The translations under genes and the position numbers were made by a program. From a virus: a stretch of 64,000 bases of DNA. The first letter of the stretch is position 1. Each line of letters opens with the position of its first letter. Positions 50,072 through 57,611 of the stretch are shown here, piece by piece. Under the pieces are notes generated by a model. The model did not search any database. It was not told the origin of the DNA and worked only from the letters and a program-made list of their open reading frames with translations. The DNA lies in the IMG/VR virus record IMGVR_UViG_3300022699_000217, positions 30,754 to 94,753 of that record. One strand, given 5' to 3'.

Positions 50072-51354
50072 CACGAGCGGACTTCGTCTTCTTCTATCAC
50101 CCGCACACCTACGAGACGGTGCCCTCGGCGCAGATTGGGCTTGGGATGCTGGCCATCGCCACCCATGCGAAAGCCTTGGGCGCCGCCGTGCGGGTGATCA
50201 ACGCGCAGGCTGAAACGGTCGAATCGGCCATCCAGATGATTCCCCCGTGCGAGCACCTCTGCTTCTACGGGTGCCTCCTGGATGCCGACATCATCAATCG
50301 CATCGCCCACGTGGCCAAAGCCCGCGACCTAGCGCGCACCGTATTGGTCGGTGGCCCACTTGGCCAGTCCCCGCAGTACCTCTCCGAAGATCACATCGAC
50401 GTGGTCGTGGACGGGCCAGGCGAGGACTACGTGGGGAACCTGGTGCGTCAGCGTGTAACGGCCCCGCGCAACGTGTTCGGCACCCTCCACCTCCACCGCG
50501 CGCCCGCCCTGTCCGACATCAGCGGCTACCCGTTCCCGGACCGCTCCCTCGTCGAGGGCTCGCTTGGGGGGAAGATCTTCATCGGGTCCGGTGACGACGA
50601 GCAGTCCACGACGATCCTGATGTCGCGGGGCTGCCGCTACCGCTGTGCCTTCTGTAGCTCGGGCGCCAGCGCGTGCGCGCCGCTGGACTACGATCTCGAC
50701 CGCATCGAGCGCGAGCTGGACCACTGCCTCTCGCTCGGCATCCGGAACGTCCGCGTCTCCGACGACAACATCATGAACGACCCCCACCGGCTCGAGCGCA
50801 TCTGCGCCCTGTTCCGCGACCGGGGGATCCGCTGGCGCGGCTCGCTCCGCGTGAAGCCCAGCGCGATTTGGATGTACCGCCTCATGGTGGAGAGCGGCTG
50901 CCAGGAGCTGTCGTTCGGCATCGAGTCCGGCGACCAGCACGTCCTAGCGGTCTTGCGCAAGGGCACCAAGGTCGCGGACAACACCGCCGCCGTGCGGAAC
51001 GCGAAGGCCGCGGGCGTGCCCATCGTGCGGTCCCTGATGATGATGGGGACCCCCGGTGAGACCCCCGCGACACTCGCCCTGAACAAGCAGTGGGTGGCCG
51101 AGGCCGCCCCCGACATCGTCAGCCTGAAGATCTTCGTCCCGTACCCCGGCACGAGCATCTTCGAGGAGCCCGCCCGGTACCGCTGCGAGCTGCTCGCCAC
51201 CGGCGACTACAACAACAGCTCGTACCGCCCGGACGACAGCCTCCCCGCTGCGAACATCCGCCTGCCCGGCGTGATGACCGAGCACGATCTGACCGCCCAC
51301 TTTCTGGACATGCGTGCATGGCTGGAACAACGAGGAGTTGAGAACCGTGGATAA
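50068..51354 (+). CDS. Cobalamin-type radical SAM enzyme
   Basis: A 428-residue protein. Residues 1-130 form a Rossmann-like B12-binding-type domain ('IGLGMLAIATHAKALGAAVR', 'TVLVGGPLGQSPQYL', 'DVVVDGPGED') but without the DxHxxG His motif, so base-off or no cobalamin ligand. The radical SAM core follows with C189-x3-C193-x2-C196 ('SRGCRYRCAFCSS') and 'ELSFGIESGDQHVLAVLRKG'. B12 radical SAM proteins methylate or rearrange unreactive carbons. ATGA overlap with the upstream radical SAM gene. Confidence 0.85.
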   Translation: MTRADFVFFYHPHTYETVPSAQIGLGMLAIATHAKALGAAVRVINAQAETVESAIQMIPPCEHLCFYGCLLDADIINRIAHVAKARDLARTVLVGGPLGQSPQYLSEDHIDVVVDGPGEDYVGNLVRQRVTAPRNVFGTLHLHRAPALSDISGYPFPDRSLVEGSLGGKIFIGSGDDEQSTTILMSRGCRYRCAFCSSGASACAPLDYDLDRIERELDHCLSLGIRNVRVSDDNIMNDPHRLERICALFRDRGIRWRGSLRVKPSAIWMYRLMVESGCQELSFGIESGDQHVLAVLRKGTKVADNTAAVRNAKAAGVPIVRSLMMMGTPGETPATLALNKQWVAEAAPDIVSLKIFVPYPGTSIFEEPARYRCELLATGDYNNSSYRPDDSLPAANIRLPGVMTEHDLTAHFLDMRAWLEQRGVENRG

Positions 51355-52102
51355 CCATCCCCCCGTCGTCATCCTAAGCCGGGAGCGCGCCACCATCGGG
51401 ACCACGTGGCGCCTGTTCCCCGAGGCCACCCTGATCGTTCACGAGTCCGAGCTGGACGCGTACCGCGCCGCTGGGCACACCGGCACGATCTGGACGCACA
51501 CCAAGGACCGCAGCCCCGCAATCCGCAACGTCATCCTGGACCGCATCGGTGCCGGGAACGAGGTGGTGATCATGGACGACGACATCAAAGCCGTCGGCCA
51601 CTTCGAGACCCTCGCCCCCGGGCGCTACAAGGCGGCCAAGCTCCCCGGCCCGGCCTTCCTCGACGAGATCGCCAAGGGGTTCGCCCTCGCCCGCAAGCAC
51701 GGCTACCACCTCTTTGGCGTCGCCCCGACCACCAACTGTATGAACTACAACCCCCAGCGGACCCTCAAGACCGGCGTCTTCATCAACGGCCCGCTCATGT
51801 GCATCCGCGTCCGCGACGATCTCCGCTTCGACGAGGCCCTCCCGCTCAAGTGCGACTACGAGTTCACCGCGCGCACCATGGCCGCGAAAGCGGGCGTCTT
51901 CCGCATGGACCATCTCTGGCAGGACAACGACTTCGACTCGATGCCCGGCGGCCGCGCGTGCTATAAACGACCGGAGGACGCCGAGCTCTCGTTCCACGTC
52001 CTCCTGGACCGATACCCCCGCTACTTCCGGCCCAACCCCCGGCGGCAGTGGGAGGTCATCCTGAGCGACCCGGCGACCCGGAAACGCAAGGCCGCCCGTT
52101 AA
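51347..52102 (+). CDS. GT-A glycosyltransferase resembling TET-associated type
   Basis: A 251-residue protein with the order of a compact GT-A fold: 'VVILSRERATIGTTW', 'SPAIRNVILDR', then 'EVVIMDDDIKAVGHF' with a DDD at 77-79 as the metal/sugar-nucleotide site, 'CDYEFTAR' and 'DHLWQDNDFDSMPGG'. This pattern recalls the TET-associated glycosyltransferases (TAGT) of phages that sugar-modify oxidised pyrimidines. No TET/JBP oxygenase is seen here. The GTG start is chosen because GAGGAG lies upstream and overlap is eight bases. Confidence 0.65.
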   Translation: MDNHPPVVILSRERATIGTTWRLFPEATLIVHESELDAYRAAGHTGTIWTHTKDRSPAIRNVILDRIGAGNEVVIMDDDIKAVGHFETLAPGRYKAAKLPGPAFLDEIAKGFALARKHGYHLFGVAPTTNCMNYNPQRTLKTGVFINGPLMCIRVRDDLRFDEALPLKCDYEFTARTMAAKAGVFRMDHLWQDNDFDSMPGGRACYKRPEDAELSFHVLLDRYPRYFRPNPRRQWEVILSDPATRKRKAAR

Positions 52103-52143
52103 CCTCGGCGCCCCGCGCCCCGACGCAGTGAAGGAGCCCGACC

Positions 52144-52701
52144 ATGACCGACACCCCAACGCCCGAATCGGCCCCCGAAGCAAAGCCGAAGCGCAAGCGC
52201 AAACCCCCGAAGCCTATGGCGGAACGGCGCAAGTCCACCCCGATTATTTCCGTCGAGAAGTACAACGAGATGTTCGCCGCCTACCTCGAGCGCCAGAGCG
52301 CGGCTCACGTGGCAAAAACCTGTGAGGTTGCGCAGCGTACCGCCCGGCGCTACATCGACCAGGGCGACCCCAAGCGGAAGCTCATGGCCCTCAAGGACCG
52401 ACTCGCCAAGGTGAACGACCTCGCCCGGCAGCGTGCCGACTACGATCTAGTCAAGGCCCGCGCCGAGTTCCAGAAGGCCGCCCGCGCCGCGTTCATGAAG
52501 ACCGCGCAGGCCATCCAGCTCGTCGACGCCAAGGACCTGACCGCCGACAAGATCCCGGAGCACCTGAACAAGCTGCTCACGGTCATCGAGCGGACCTTCG
52601 GGGAGGCCGAGCACAGCCACGAGGTGCGGGGCAAGTTCTCCAACTGGACGCTGGCGGAGATTCGGGCGTTCTTGGATGAGGGCATCGACCCCGATAAGTG
52701 A
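52144..52701 (+). CDS. Putative small terminase subunit
   Basis: A 185-residue protein: basic Pro/Lys-rich N terminus, a helix-turn-helix ('AAHVAKTCEVAQRTARRYID'), then long helices ('RAEFQKAARAAFMKTAQAIQ') suited to ring assembly and an acidic tail. Size, HTH and a location upstream of terL fit a small terminase, which recognises the packaging site, although three genes lie between. AAGGAG precedes the ATG. Confidence 0.55.
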   Translation: MTDTPTPESAPEAKPKRKRKPPKPMAERRKSTPIISVEKYNEMFAAYLERQSAAHVAKTCEVAQRTARRYIDQGDPKRKLMALKDRLAKVNDLARQRADYDLVKARAEFQKAARAAFMKTAQAIQLVDAKDLTADKIPEHLNKLLTVIERTFGEAEHSHEVRGKFSNWTLAEIRAFLDEGIDPDK

Positions 52702-52807
52702 AAAAGGATGCAAGATCCATGAATAGAGTGCCGCAAAAGCCGGGGCTACAATCCACCGGGCAGCATAAATAACCAAAGAGGCCCCACTCGGGCCGTGCGA
52801 GGCGCAG
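52702..52807 (+). other. Spacer before second ParB-like gene
   Basis: 106 bases without a supported gene. A 17-codon frame from 52720 is too weak to call. GGCCC/GGGCC forms a small hairpin (around 52780-52793) before the ParB gene. A TACAAT string near 52746 has no clear -35. Confidence 0.35.
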
Positions 52808-53428
52808 ATGAAGAAGACGAAGAAGACCCCCACCCCCCTCCGCGTGCCAGGCACCGAGGTGGCTTTGCTCCCCGGGCTCAAGCCCCTCCTGGTCCCCATC
52901 GATGACGTGCACCCGGACCCTGCGAACCCCCGCGTGTTGAAGAACCTGGAAGCGCTCAAGGGCAGCCTGCGCCGGTTCGGCCTGCGTCGCCCGATCATCG
53001 CCAACGAGCGCGACGGGCAGATCGAGGCCGGGCACCAAACCCGGCAAGCCCTCGTGGAGCTCGGGGCGACCCACATCCCGGTGATCTGGGCCGACGATGA
53101 CCGCATCCAAGCGACGGCGTTCAACATCGCGGACAACAAGACCGCCGAGGTGGTCGCCGACTGGGATGAGGATGCCTTGACCCGCCTGCTCACCGACATC
53201 GCGCAAGCAGGCGATCTGGATGGTATGGGCTTCGACGACAAGGAGGCCGCCCGGCTGCTTGCGGGCTTGGAGGAGCCGCCTGAGGACGCCGCGTCGGAGG
53301 AGGATGCCTCCGAGGCCCCGCAGGAGATGTACCGCATCATGATCGAATGCGATGACGAGGCGCATCAGGCGGAACTGCTTGCCCGGTTTATGGAGGAGGG
53401 CATCTCATGCCAGTCGTTGATCTTATAG
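52808..53428 (+). CDS. ParB-like nuclease-domain protein, copy 2
   Basis: A 206-residue paralogue of the protein at 48139: 'PIDDVHPDPANPRVLKNLEA', 'GLRRPIIANERD', 'IEAGHQTRQALVELGATHIP' and 'DRIQATAFNIADNKTAE' are almost the same. The C-terminal 50 residues ('MYRIMIECDDEAHQAELLAR') differ from copy 1. The two copies bracket the radical SAM/glycosyltransferase genes. The next gene overlaps its end by 22 bases. Confidence 0.82.
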   Translation: MKKTKKTPTPLRVPGTEVALLPGLKPLLVPIDDVHPDPANPRVLKNLEALKGSLRRFGLRRPIIANERDGQIEAGHQTRQALVELGATHIPVIWADDDRIQATAFNIADNKTAEVVADWDEDALTRLLTDIAQAGDLDGMGFDDKEAARLLAGLEEPPEDAASEEDASEAPQEMYRIMIECDDEAHQAELLARFMEEGISCQSLIL

Positions 53429-54582
53429 CCGAGGTGCCGCTGTACGACAGCGTGCGGGTGCGGCAACTCTCGGGGATGTTCGACGTGCCGCTGGGGCAGA
53501 AGCTGCGGCGCGAGTGGCACGCCGAGTTGCCGCTGGACGAGGCCCCGTGGTCGGTCGGCTTGATTGTCGGTCCGTCTGGATCGGGTAAGTCGCTGGTCGC
53601 GCGGGAGCTGTTCGGCCCGCTGGTCGATCACAAGCTCGAGTGGGCGCCGGACAAGGCGGTCGTCGACTGCTTCAACCGGAACCTGTCCGTCCGTGAAATC
53701 ACCGACGCGTGCTCGGCGGTGGGGTTCAACACCATCCCAAGCTGGCTCAAGCCCTTCCGGGTGCTCAGCAACGGCGAGCAGTTCCGCGTGGACCTGGCCC
53801 GACGCTTGCTCGAGGTGCCCCCGCCTGTCGTCGTCGATGAGTTCACCTCGGTCGTGGACCGGCAGGTCGCCAAGATCGCCTCCCACGCGGTGCAGAAGTA
53901 TGCCCGCAGCGGCGACACGCGGTTCGTCGCCATCAGTTGCCACGATGACATCATCGATTGGCTCCAGCCCGATTGGATCTTCCGCCCTGATGAGGGCTCT
54001 TTCCACAGGAGGCGGCTTCGGCGTCGACCAGAAATCGAATGCACCATCCAGCAGGTTCACCATCGCACGTGGAAAATGTTCGCTCCGTTTCACTATATGA
54101 GCGCTGAGATGAACAAGTCGGCCCGGTGCTTCTGCCTGTTCATCGATGGGAAGCCCGTGTCCTTCGTGGCGTTCCTGGCCAGCCCGGTCTCGCACGGCAA
54201 GAACAAGGGCACCGCCATCCGGCGCGTCACCCGGGCCGTTACGCTGCCCGACTGGCAGGGGCTTGGGCTAACGTTCGTTTTGTCTGAGAACATCGCGGCG
54301 ATGTACAAGGCCCTCGGGCACCGCGTGCGGCACAACCCCGCTCATCCGGGCTTCGTCCGGGCGTTCCAGCGCAGCCCCCGGTGGAAGTCCATCGTCAAGT
54401 ACGGCACGTTCGCCACGCGCAATCTGACCGGCACGCTGGCCAGCAAGAAGGGCGCCATGGGCGGCCGCGCGAATGCGATCTTCGAATGGGTCGGCCCCGC
54501 GTTCCCCGATGCCGCCGTGGCCAAAGCCGTTCTCGATGGGTCACCGGGCGCGGAGCACAACCTGGCGATAGGAGCCCCATGA
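53407..54582 (+). CDS. ABC-ATPase fused to GNAT acetyltransferase
   Basis: A 391-residue fusion. The ATPase (about 45-200) has Walker A GPSGSGKS (55-62), an ABC signature LSNGEQ (120-125), Walker B VVVDE (141-145) and H179 ('SCHDD'). From about 210 a GNAT-like domain follows, with 'FCLFIDGKPVSFVAFLASP' and motif A 'VTLPDWQGLGLTFVLSE' (Q284-G-L-G). No membrane segments, so not a transporter. The GNAT half would use acetyl-CoA or a relative; phage Mu Mom is a distant GNAT that modifies DNA adenine. The role here is inferred from context. Confidence 0.75.
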   Translation: MPVVDLIAEVPLYDSVRVRQLSGMFDVPLGQKLRREWHAELPLDEAPWSVGLIVGPSGSGKSLVARELFGPLVDHKLEWAPDKAVVDCFNRNLSVREITDACSAVGFNTIPSWLKPFRVLSNGEQFRVDLARRLLEVPPPVVVDEFTSVVDRQVAKIASHAVQKYARSGDTRFVAISCHDDIIDWLQPDWIFRPDEGSFHRRRLRRRPEIECTIQQVHHRTWKMFAPFHYMSAEMNKSARCFCLFIDGKPVSFVAFLASPVSHGKNKGTAIRRVTRAVTLPDWQGLGLTFVLSENIAAMYKALGHRVRHNPAHPGFVRAFQRSPRWKSIVKYGTFATRNLTGTLASKKGAMGGRANAIFEWVGPAFPDAAVAKAVLDGSPGAEHNLAIGAP

Positions 54583-54686
54583 CCGAACGATGTACGAGAT
54601 CGCCGGTTTCCCACACCGGAGAGAACCGAACAAACAACGACGCCGGCGTGGGCCGAATAAACGACGGGAGCGCGGTGGCAAGATGA
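54579..54686 (+). CDS. Tiny 35-residue ORF between ABC-GNAT and terL
   Basis: ATG overlaps the upstream stop (ATGA) and its own TGA overlaps the terL ATG (ATGA). AGGAG lies five bases upstream, a better site than terL itself has. The peptide (MTERCTRSPVSHTGENRTNN..) is polar and has no motif. It may be a real small protein or a leader that couples translation into terL. Confidence 0.45.
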   Translation: MTERCTRSPVSHTGENRTNNDAGVGRINDGSAVAR

Positions 54687-56269
54687 GCGTCGGCCGTACC
54701 CATCCGGATTATCGCCCGCCCACGCACCACCTCTACCGGGTGAACACGAAGCGGCTGATCATCCCCGGCAACGAGGAGGCCACGCGCCTGGAGATGCTTC
54801 GCGTCGCCGAGGCCGCGCAGGAGTACCGCATCAAGATGGCGCGGCAGGATTTCGGCGCCTTCATGGAATACTGCTTCTACGATGAGGTCTCGCGCCGCCC
54901 GTTCGCGCAGCAGTGGTTCCACGATGAGTGGAGCGAGGCATGGGACACGCACAACCGCGTCATCATCATCGCTCCCCGTGATCATGGAAAAACGAGCCAG
55001 ATTGTCGGGCGGGTCCTGTTCGAGCTGGGGCGCAACCCCAACCTCCGCATCAAGATCGCCTGTGCGGCAGACGGGCGCGCGAAGGAGCGGCTCTTCGAGG
55101 TCGTGCAGCATATCGAGCTCAACCCGCGGCTCCAGGAAGTCTTCCCGCATCTGCGGCAGGACAAGGACGCGGAATGGTCCAAGCACAAGATCGTGGTCAA
55201 GCGCACCGTCCCGCATCGGGATGCCTCGGTCGAGGCGCTGGGCATCACCGCGACGGCCACGGGTGGGCGCTGCGACCTGCTCATCGCGGACGACGTGGTG
55301 GACCGGCGGAATGCGCTCTCGTTCCCCAAGCTGCGGCAGCAGATCAAGCAGGCGTGGAAGTCGGACTGGACGAACCTGCTCGAGCCGGAATCGCGGATCT
55401 GGTACATCTGTACCCTGTGGCACAAGGACGACCTGAGCCACGAGCTGGTCACGAACAAGGCGTACAAGACGTTGTTCTACGCCGTGCCGCCCGACTTTGG
55501 TGCGCTCTGGCCGGGCAAGTGGCCCGAGCAGGAGCTGCGCAAACGGCACGAGGAGATCGGGTCCATCGAGTTCAACCGGGGTTTCCGCAACCAGGCGGTC
55601 GACGAGGACAGCTCGATCATCCGGGATGGCTGGCTGGCGTTCAGCAACTTGGCCACGGACGCGCGATTCACCGACCGGCTTAACGAGCTGGTGTTCTTCA
55701 CGAGCTACGATACCGCGCGGGCGACCGGCGAAGGCAACGACTTCTCGGCGTGCACCGTGTTCGCGGTGGATCCGGAAGAGCGCCGCGTGTTCATCGTGGA
55801 CGCGTGGCATGGGAAGCTGACGGTCAAGCAGCAAGCTGAGCAGGTGTGGAAGGAGTACCAGAAGTTCCTGCCGTTCCGCATCCTCATCGAGAAGGTGGGC
55901 CAGGCGGTGCTCGACGAGTGGGTGCTGAACGACCACCCCGAGCTGGCATCGATCATCGAGGTGACGACCCCCAAAATATCTAAGAGCCAACGGCTGGTCG
56001 CCGTGACGCCGCTCCTGGAGCGCGGCGATGTGATCTTTAGCGACCACCTCAACCCCGACAATGGGTCGTGGACGCCGGGGCGCGAGGCGCTGGTGCACGA
56101 GTTGTTGGATTTCCCGTTTGGCAAAAACGACGATTTGGTAGACTCCTTCAGCCAGGGCCTTTCTGCGGCACGCCGATACTTTTTGGACGAGTGGGCGACG
56201 GAGCGATCTGGTGCTGATCTGGATGTGCGCATTGGTGCACGGGGGGAGGACGATGGCTACCTGTTCTGA
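54683..56269 (+). CDS. terL: Terminase large subunit
   Basis: A 528-residue packaging motor. Walker A-like APRDHGKT (97-104), Walker B 'CDLLIADDVVD' (about 197-205), and the RNase H-fold nuclease begins with 'FTSYDTARATGEGNDFSA', where the Asp binds metal. The C-terminal 'PFGKNDDLVDSFSQGL' is the usual last acidic motif. It cuts concatemers and drives DNA into the prohead. An upstream in-frame ATG (54590) would add 31 residues, but the ATGA junction at 54683 fits better. Confidence 0.92.
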   Translation: MSVGRTHPDYRPPTHHLYRVNTKRLIIPGNEEATRLEMLRVAEAAQEYRIKMARQDFGAFMEYCFYDEVSRRPFAQQWFHDEWSEAWDTHNRVIIIAPRDHGKTSQIVGRVLFELGRNPNLRIKIACAADGRAKERLFEVVQHIELNPRLQEVFPHLRQDKDAEWSKHKIVVKRTVPHRDASVEALGITATATGGRCDLLIADDVVDRRNALSFPKLRQQIKQAWKSDWTNLLEPESRIWYICTLWHKDDLSHELVTNKAYKTLFYAVPPDFGALWPGKWPEQELRKRHEEIGSIEFNRGFRNQAVDEDSSIIRDGWLAFSNLATDARFTDRLNELVFFTSYDTARATGEGNDFSACTVFAVDPEERRVFIVDAWHGKLTVKQQAEQVWKEYQKFLPFRILIEKVGQAVLDEWVLNDHPELASIIEVTTPKISKSQRLVAVTPLLERGDVIFSDHLNPDNGSWTPGREALVHELLDFPFGKNDDLVDSFSQGLSAARRYFLDEWATERSGADLDVRIGARGEDDGYLF

Positions 56270-56291
56270 GCGGCGGGGGCGCGGCCAAACC

Positions 56292-56320
56292 TTGACCGAG
56301 CGCGCGCGAACGTTGACAAT
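56292..56320 (+). promoter_or_regulatory. Candidate promoter after terL
   Basis: TTGACC and GACAAT are separated by 17 bases in a 65-base gap. Five of six and four of six bases match the sigma70 consensus. A GTG-start gene follows 15 bases later. By-eye call. Confidence 0.35.
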
Positions 56321-56334
56321 ACGGGGAGTTCTAC

Positions 56335-56865
56335 GTGTTCAGCGTTGAGCGCGTGATGGAGGTGGCCCCGACGGGGACCATCGCGGTCCAATACCGCGAG
56401 GAGGACATTCGGATGACGGTGATCATGCATGGGCAGGATGCCCGCCAGCTCAAGGGAGCAGCGCTCATCACGTTGGACCGGGTGACGGTGTGGGTAGATG
56501 ACGAGACGTGGGCGCAGGTTGTCGGCCGAATGGTGCGCCTAGAAGGTGGCACTGAGCTGGAGGTCGACAATGGCCGCCTAGACCGAGTGTTCGAAGATTA
56601 TGGCGTTACCACTGGAGGTCCGCTCAAAGATGACACGTTCATCCCCGTGGTGATCCGCGACATCTACATGCCGCCCTGCCGCGCGCTAGTGCGTTGGGGA
56701 GACCTAGTGCACCGCGTTAATATGATCGCACCAGGCGACGGGGTACGCTCGTCAGGCAAGCGCGTGGCGTGCAAGAGCGGGTGCGGCGAGTGCATCGCGT
56801 GCTACTATGCCCGGTGGACGCAGCGGGCGCGGGATCTGGGGATGGCTCTGCCCAAGGAGAATTGA
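56335..56865 (+). CDS. Hypothetical 176-residue protein
   Basis: A beta-rich N terminus ('MEVAPTGTIAVQYREEDIRM') and a C-terminal Cys-rich segment ('CKSGCGECIACYYARW') that may bind metal. GTG start after GGGGAG. It lies between terL and the portal. No family recognised. Confidence 0.5.
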   Translation: MFSVERVMEVAPTGTIAVQYREEDIRMTVIMHGQDARQLKGAALITLDRVTVWVDDETWAQVVGRMVRLEGGTELEVDNGRLDRVFEDYGVTTGGPLKDDTFIPVVIRDIYMPPCRALVRWGDLVHRVNMIAPGDGVRSSGKRVACKSGCGECIACYYARWTQRARDLGMALPKEN

Positions 56866-56869
56866 CGAA

Positions 56870-57292
56870 ATGAGCGAACAGACAAAACCGGGCGAGGCCC
56901 CACGCCTTCGCCTAGCCAAACACATCAATCTCGGCCAGGCCGACGAGACTTGTGATCGCTGCGGCGGCACGGGCGTGGTACGCTACGAGGACGTGGACGA
57001 CAAGGGATCGGCCATCCGCGTGCCCGTCATTTGCCGCTGCGTCTCGCGCAACGGCGGCGTCCAGAAGGACCAACTGGACCGGGCGTTGGAGGACGTGCAA
57101 CGGCAGATCGATGACGGCAGCTTTGGCGAGAACCTAGCGCGGGACGTGCAATGCTTGCCCCCGCAAGACCAACTGGATGCGCTGCGGCAATTGCAGGCGC
57201 AGACCGAGCGACGCGACTTGGACGCGCGCGTGAAGCGCCAACTGCGGAGCGCCATCGCGACCGTGCTGAGCAAGCTCGGCGAGGAGAATTGA
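56870..57292 (+). CDS. Hypothetical zinc-knuckle/coiled-coil protein
   Basis: A 140-residue protein: 'CDRCGGTGVVRYEDVDD' plus 'CRCV' gives a DnaJ-like knuckle, followed by two helices ('RALEDVQRQIDDGSFGENLA', 'LRQLQAQTERRDLDARVKRQ'). Located in the head module. Unknown role. Confidence 0.5.
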   Translation: MSEQTKPGEAPRLRLAKHINLGQADETCDRCGGTGVVRYEDVDDKGSAIRVPVICRCVSRNGGVQKDQLDRALEDVQRQIDDGSFGENLARDVQCLPPQDQLDALRQLQAQTERRDLDARVKRQLRSAIATVLSKLGEEN

Positions 57293-57293
57293 C

Positions 57294-57611
57294 ATGGCAA
57301 CTTTCCCAGAAAAAGTATTCATCCCCCTGGCGCAAGCCGTGGCCGGAACCGTCGACGTACAGGAGACCGACGCGGTAGAGATGAGCCAGTGGTCGGAGAA
57401 GGGGTACAGCTACCTCCAGGGCGCCGGGAAGGCGTTCACCGGCACGCTTCAGGGCAGCGTGCTCGGGGACGTGTGGAGCGACGTGGATGCGCTGGCGGCG
57501 AGCGCGGACGGCGTCTGGCCCGCATATTACAATTATGCCCGGGTCAAGGTCACGGGCGCCGGGCTCCTGGGCACGGGGACGCGCATCGTCGTTGCTGGCA
57601 AGGTGCTCTGA
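57294..57611 (+). CDS. Hypothetical head-module protein
   Basis: A 105-residue Gly/Ala/Val-rich beta protein ('VAGTVDVQETDAVEMSQWSE', 'ARVKVTGAGLLGTGTRIVVA'), one base after the previous stop and one base overlapped by the portal. It could be a decoration or connector protein; no family recognised. Confidence 0.55.
   Translation: MATFPEKVFIPLAQAVAGTVDVQETDAVEMSQWSEKGYSYLQGAGKAFTGTLQGSVLGDVWSDVDALAASADGVWPAYYNYARVKVTGAGLLGTGTRIVVAGKVL

Noticed and set aside
53407-54582. Reading the ABC-ATPase as a transporter subunit
   Set aside because: No membrane protein partner nearby and the C-terminal half is GNAT-like.
54590-54682. Longer terL starting at ATG 54590
   Set aside because: The extra 31 residues are Arg-rich with no ribosome site, while the ATGA junction at 54683 fits the coupling style of this genome.
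54395-56098. Long minus-strand open frame opposite terL
   Set aside because: Antisense shadow of terL; Arg/Leu-rich, no domain, no start signal.
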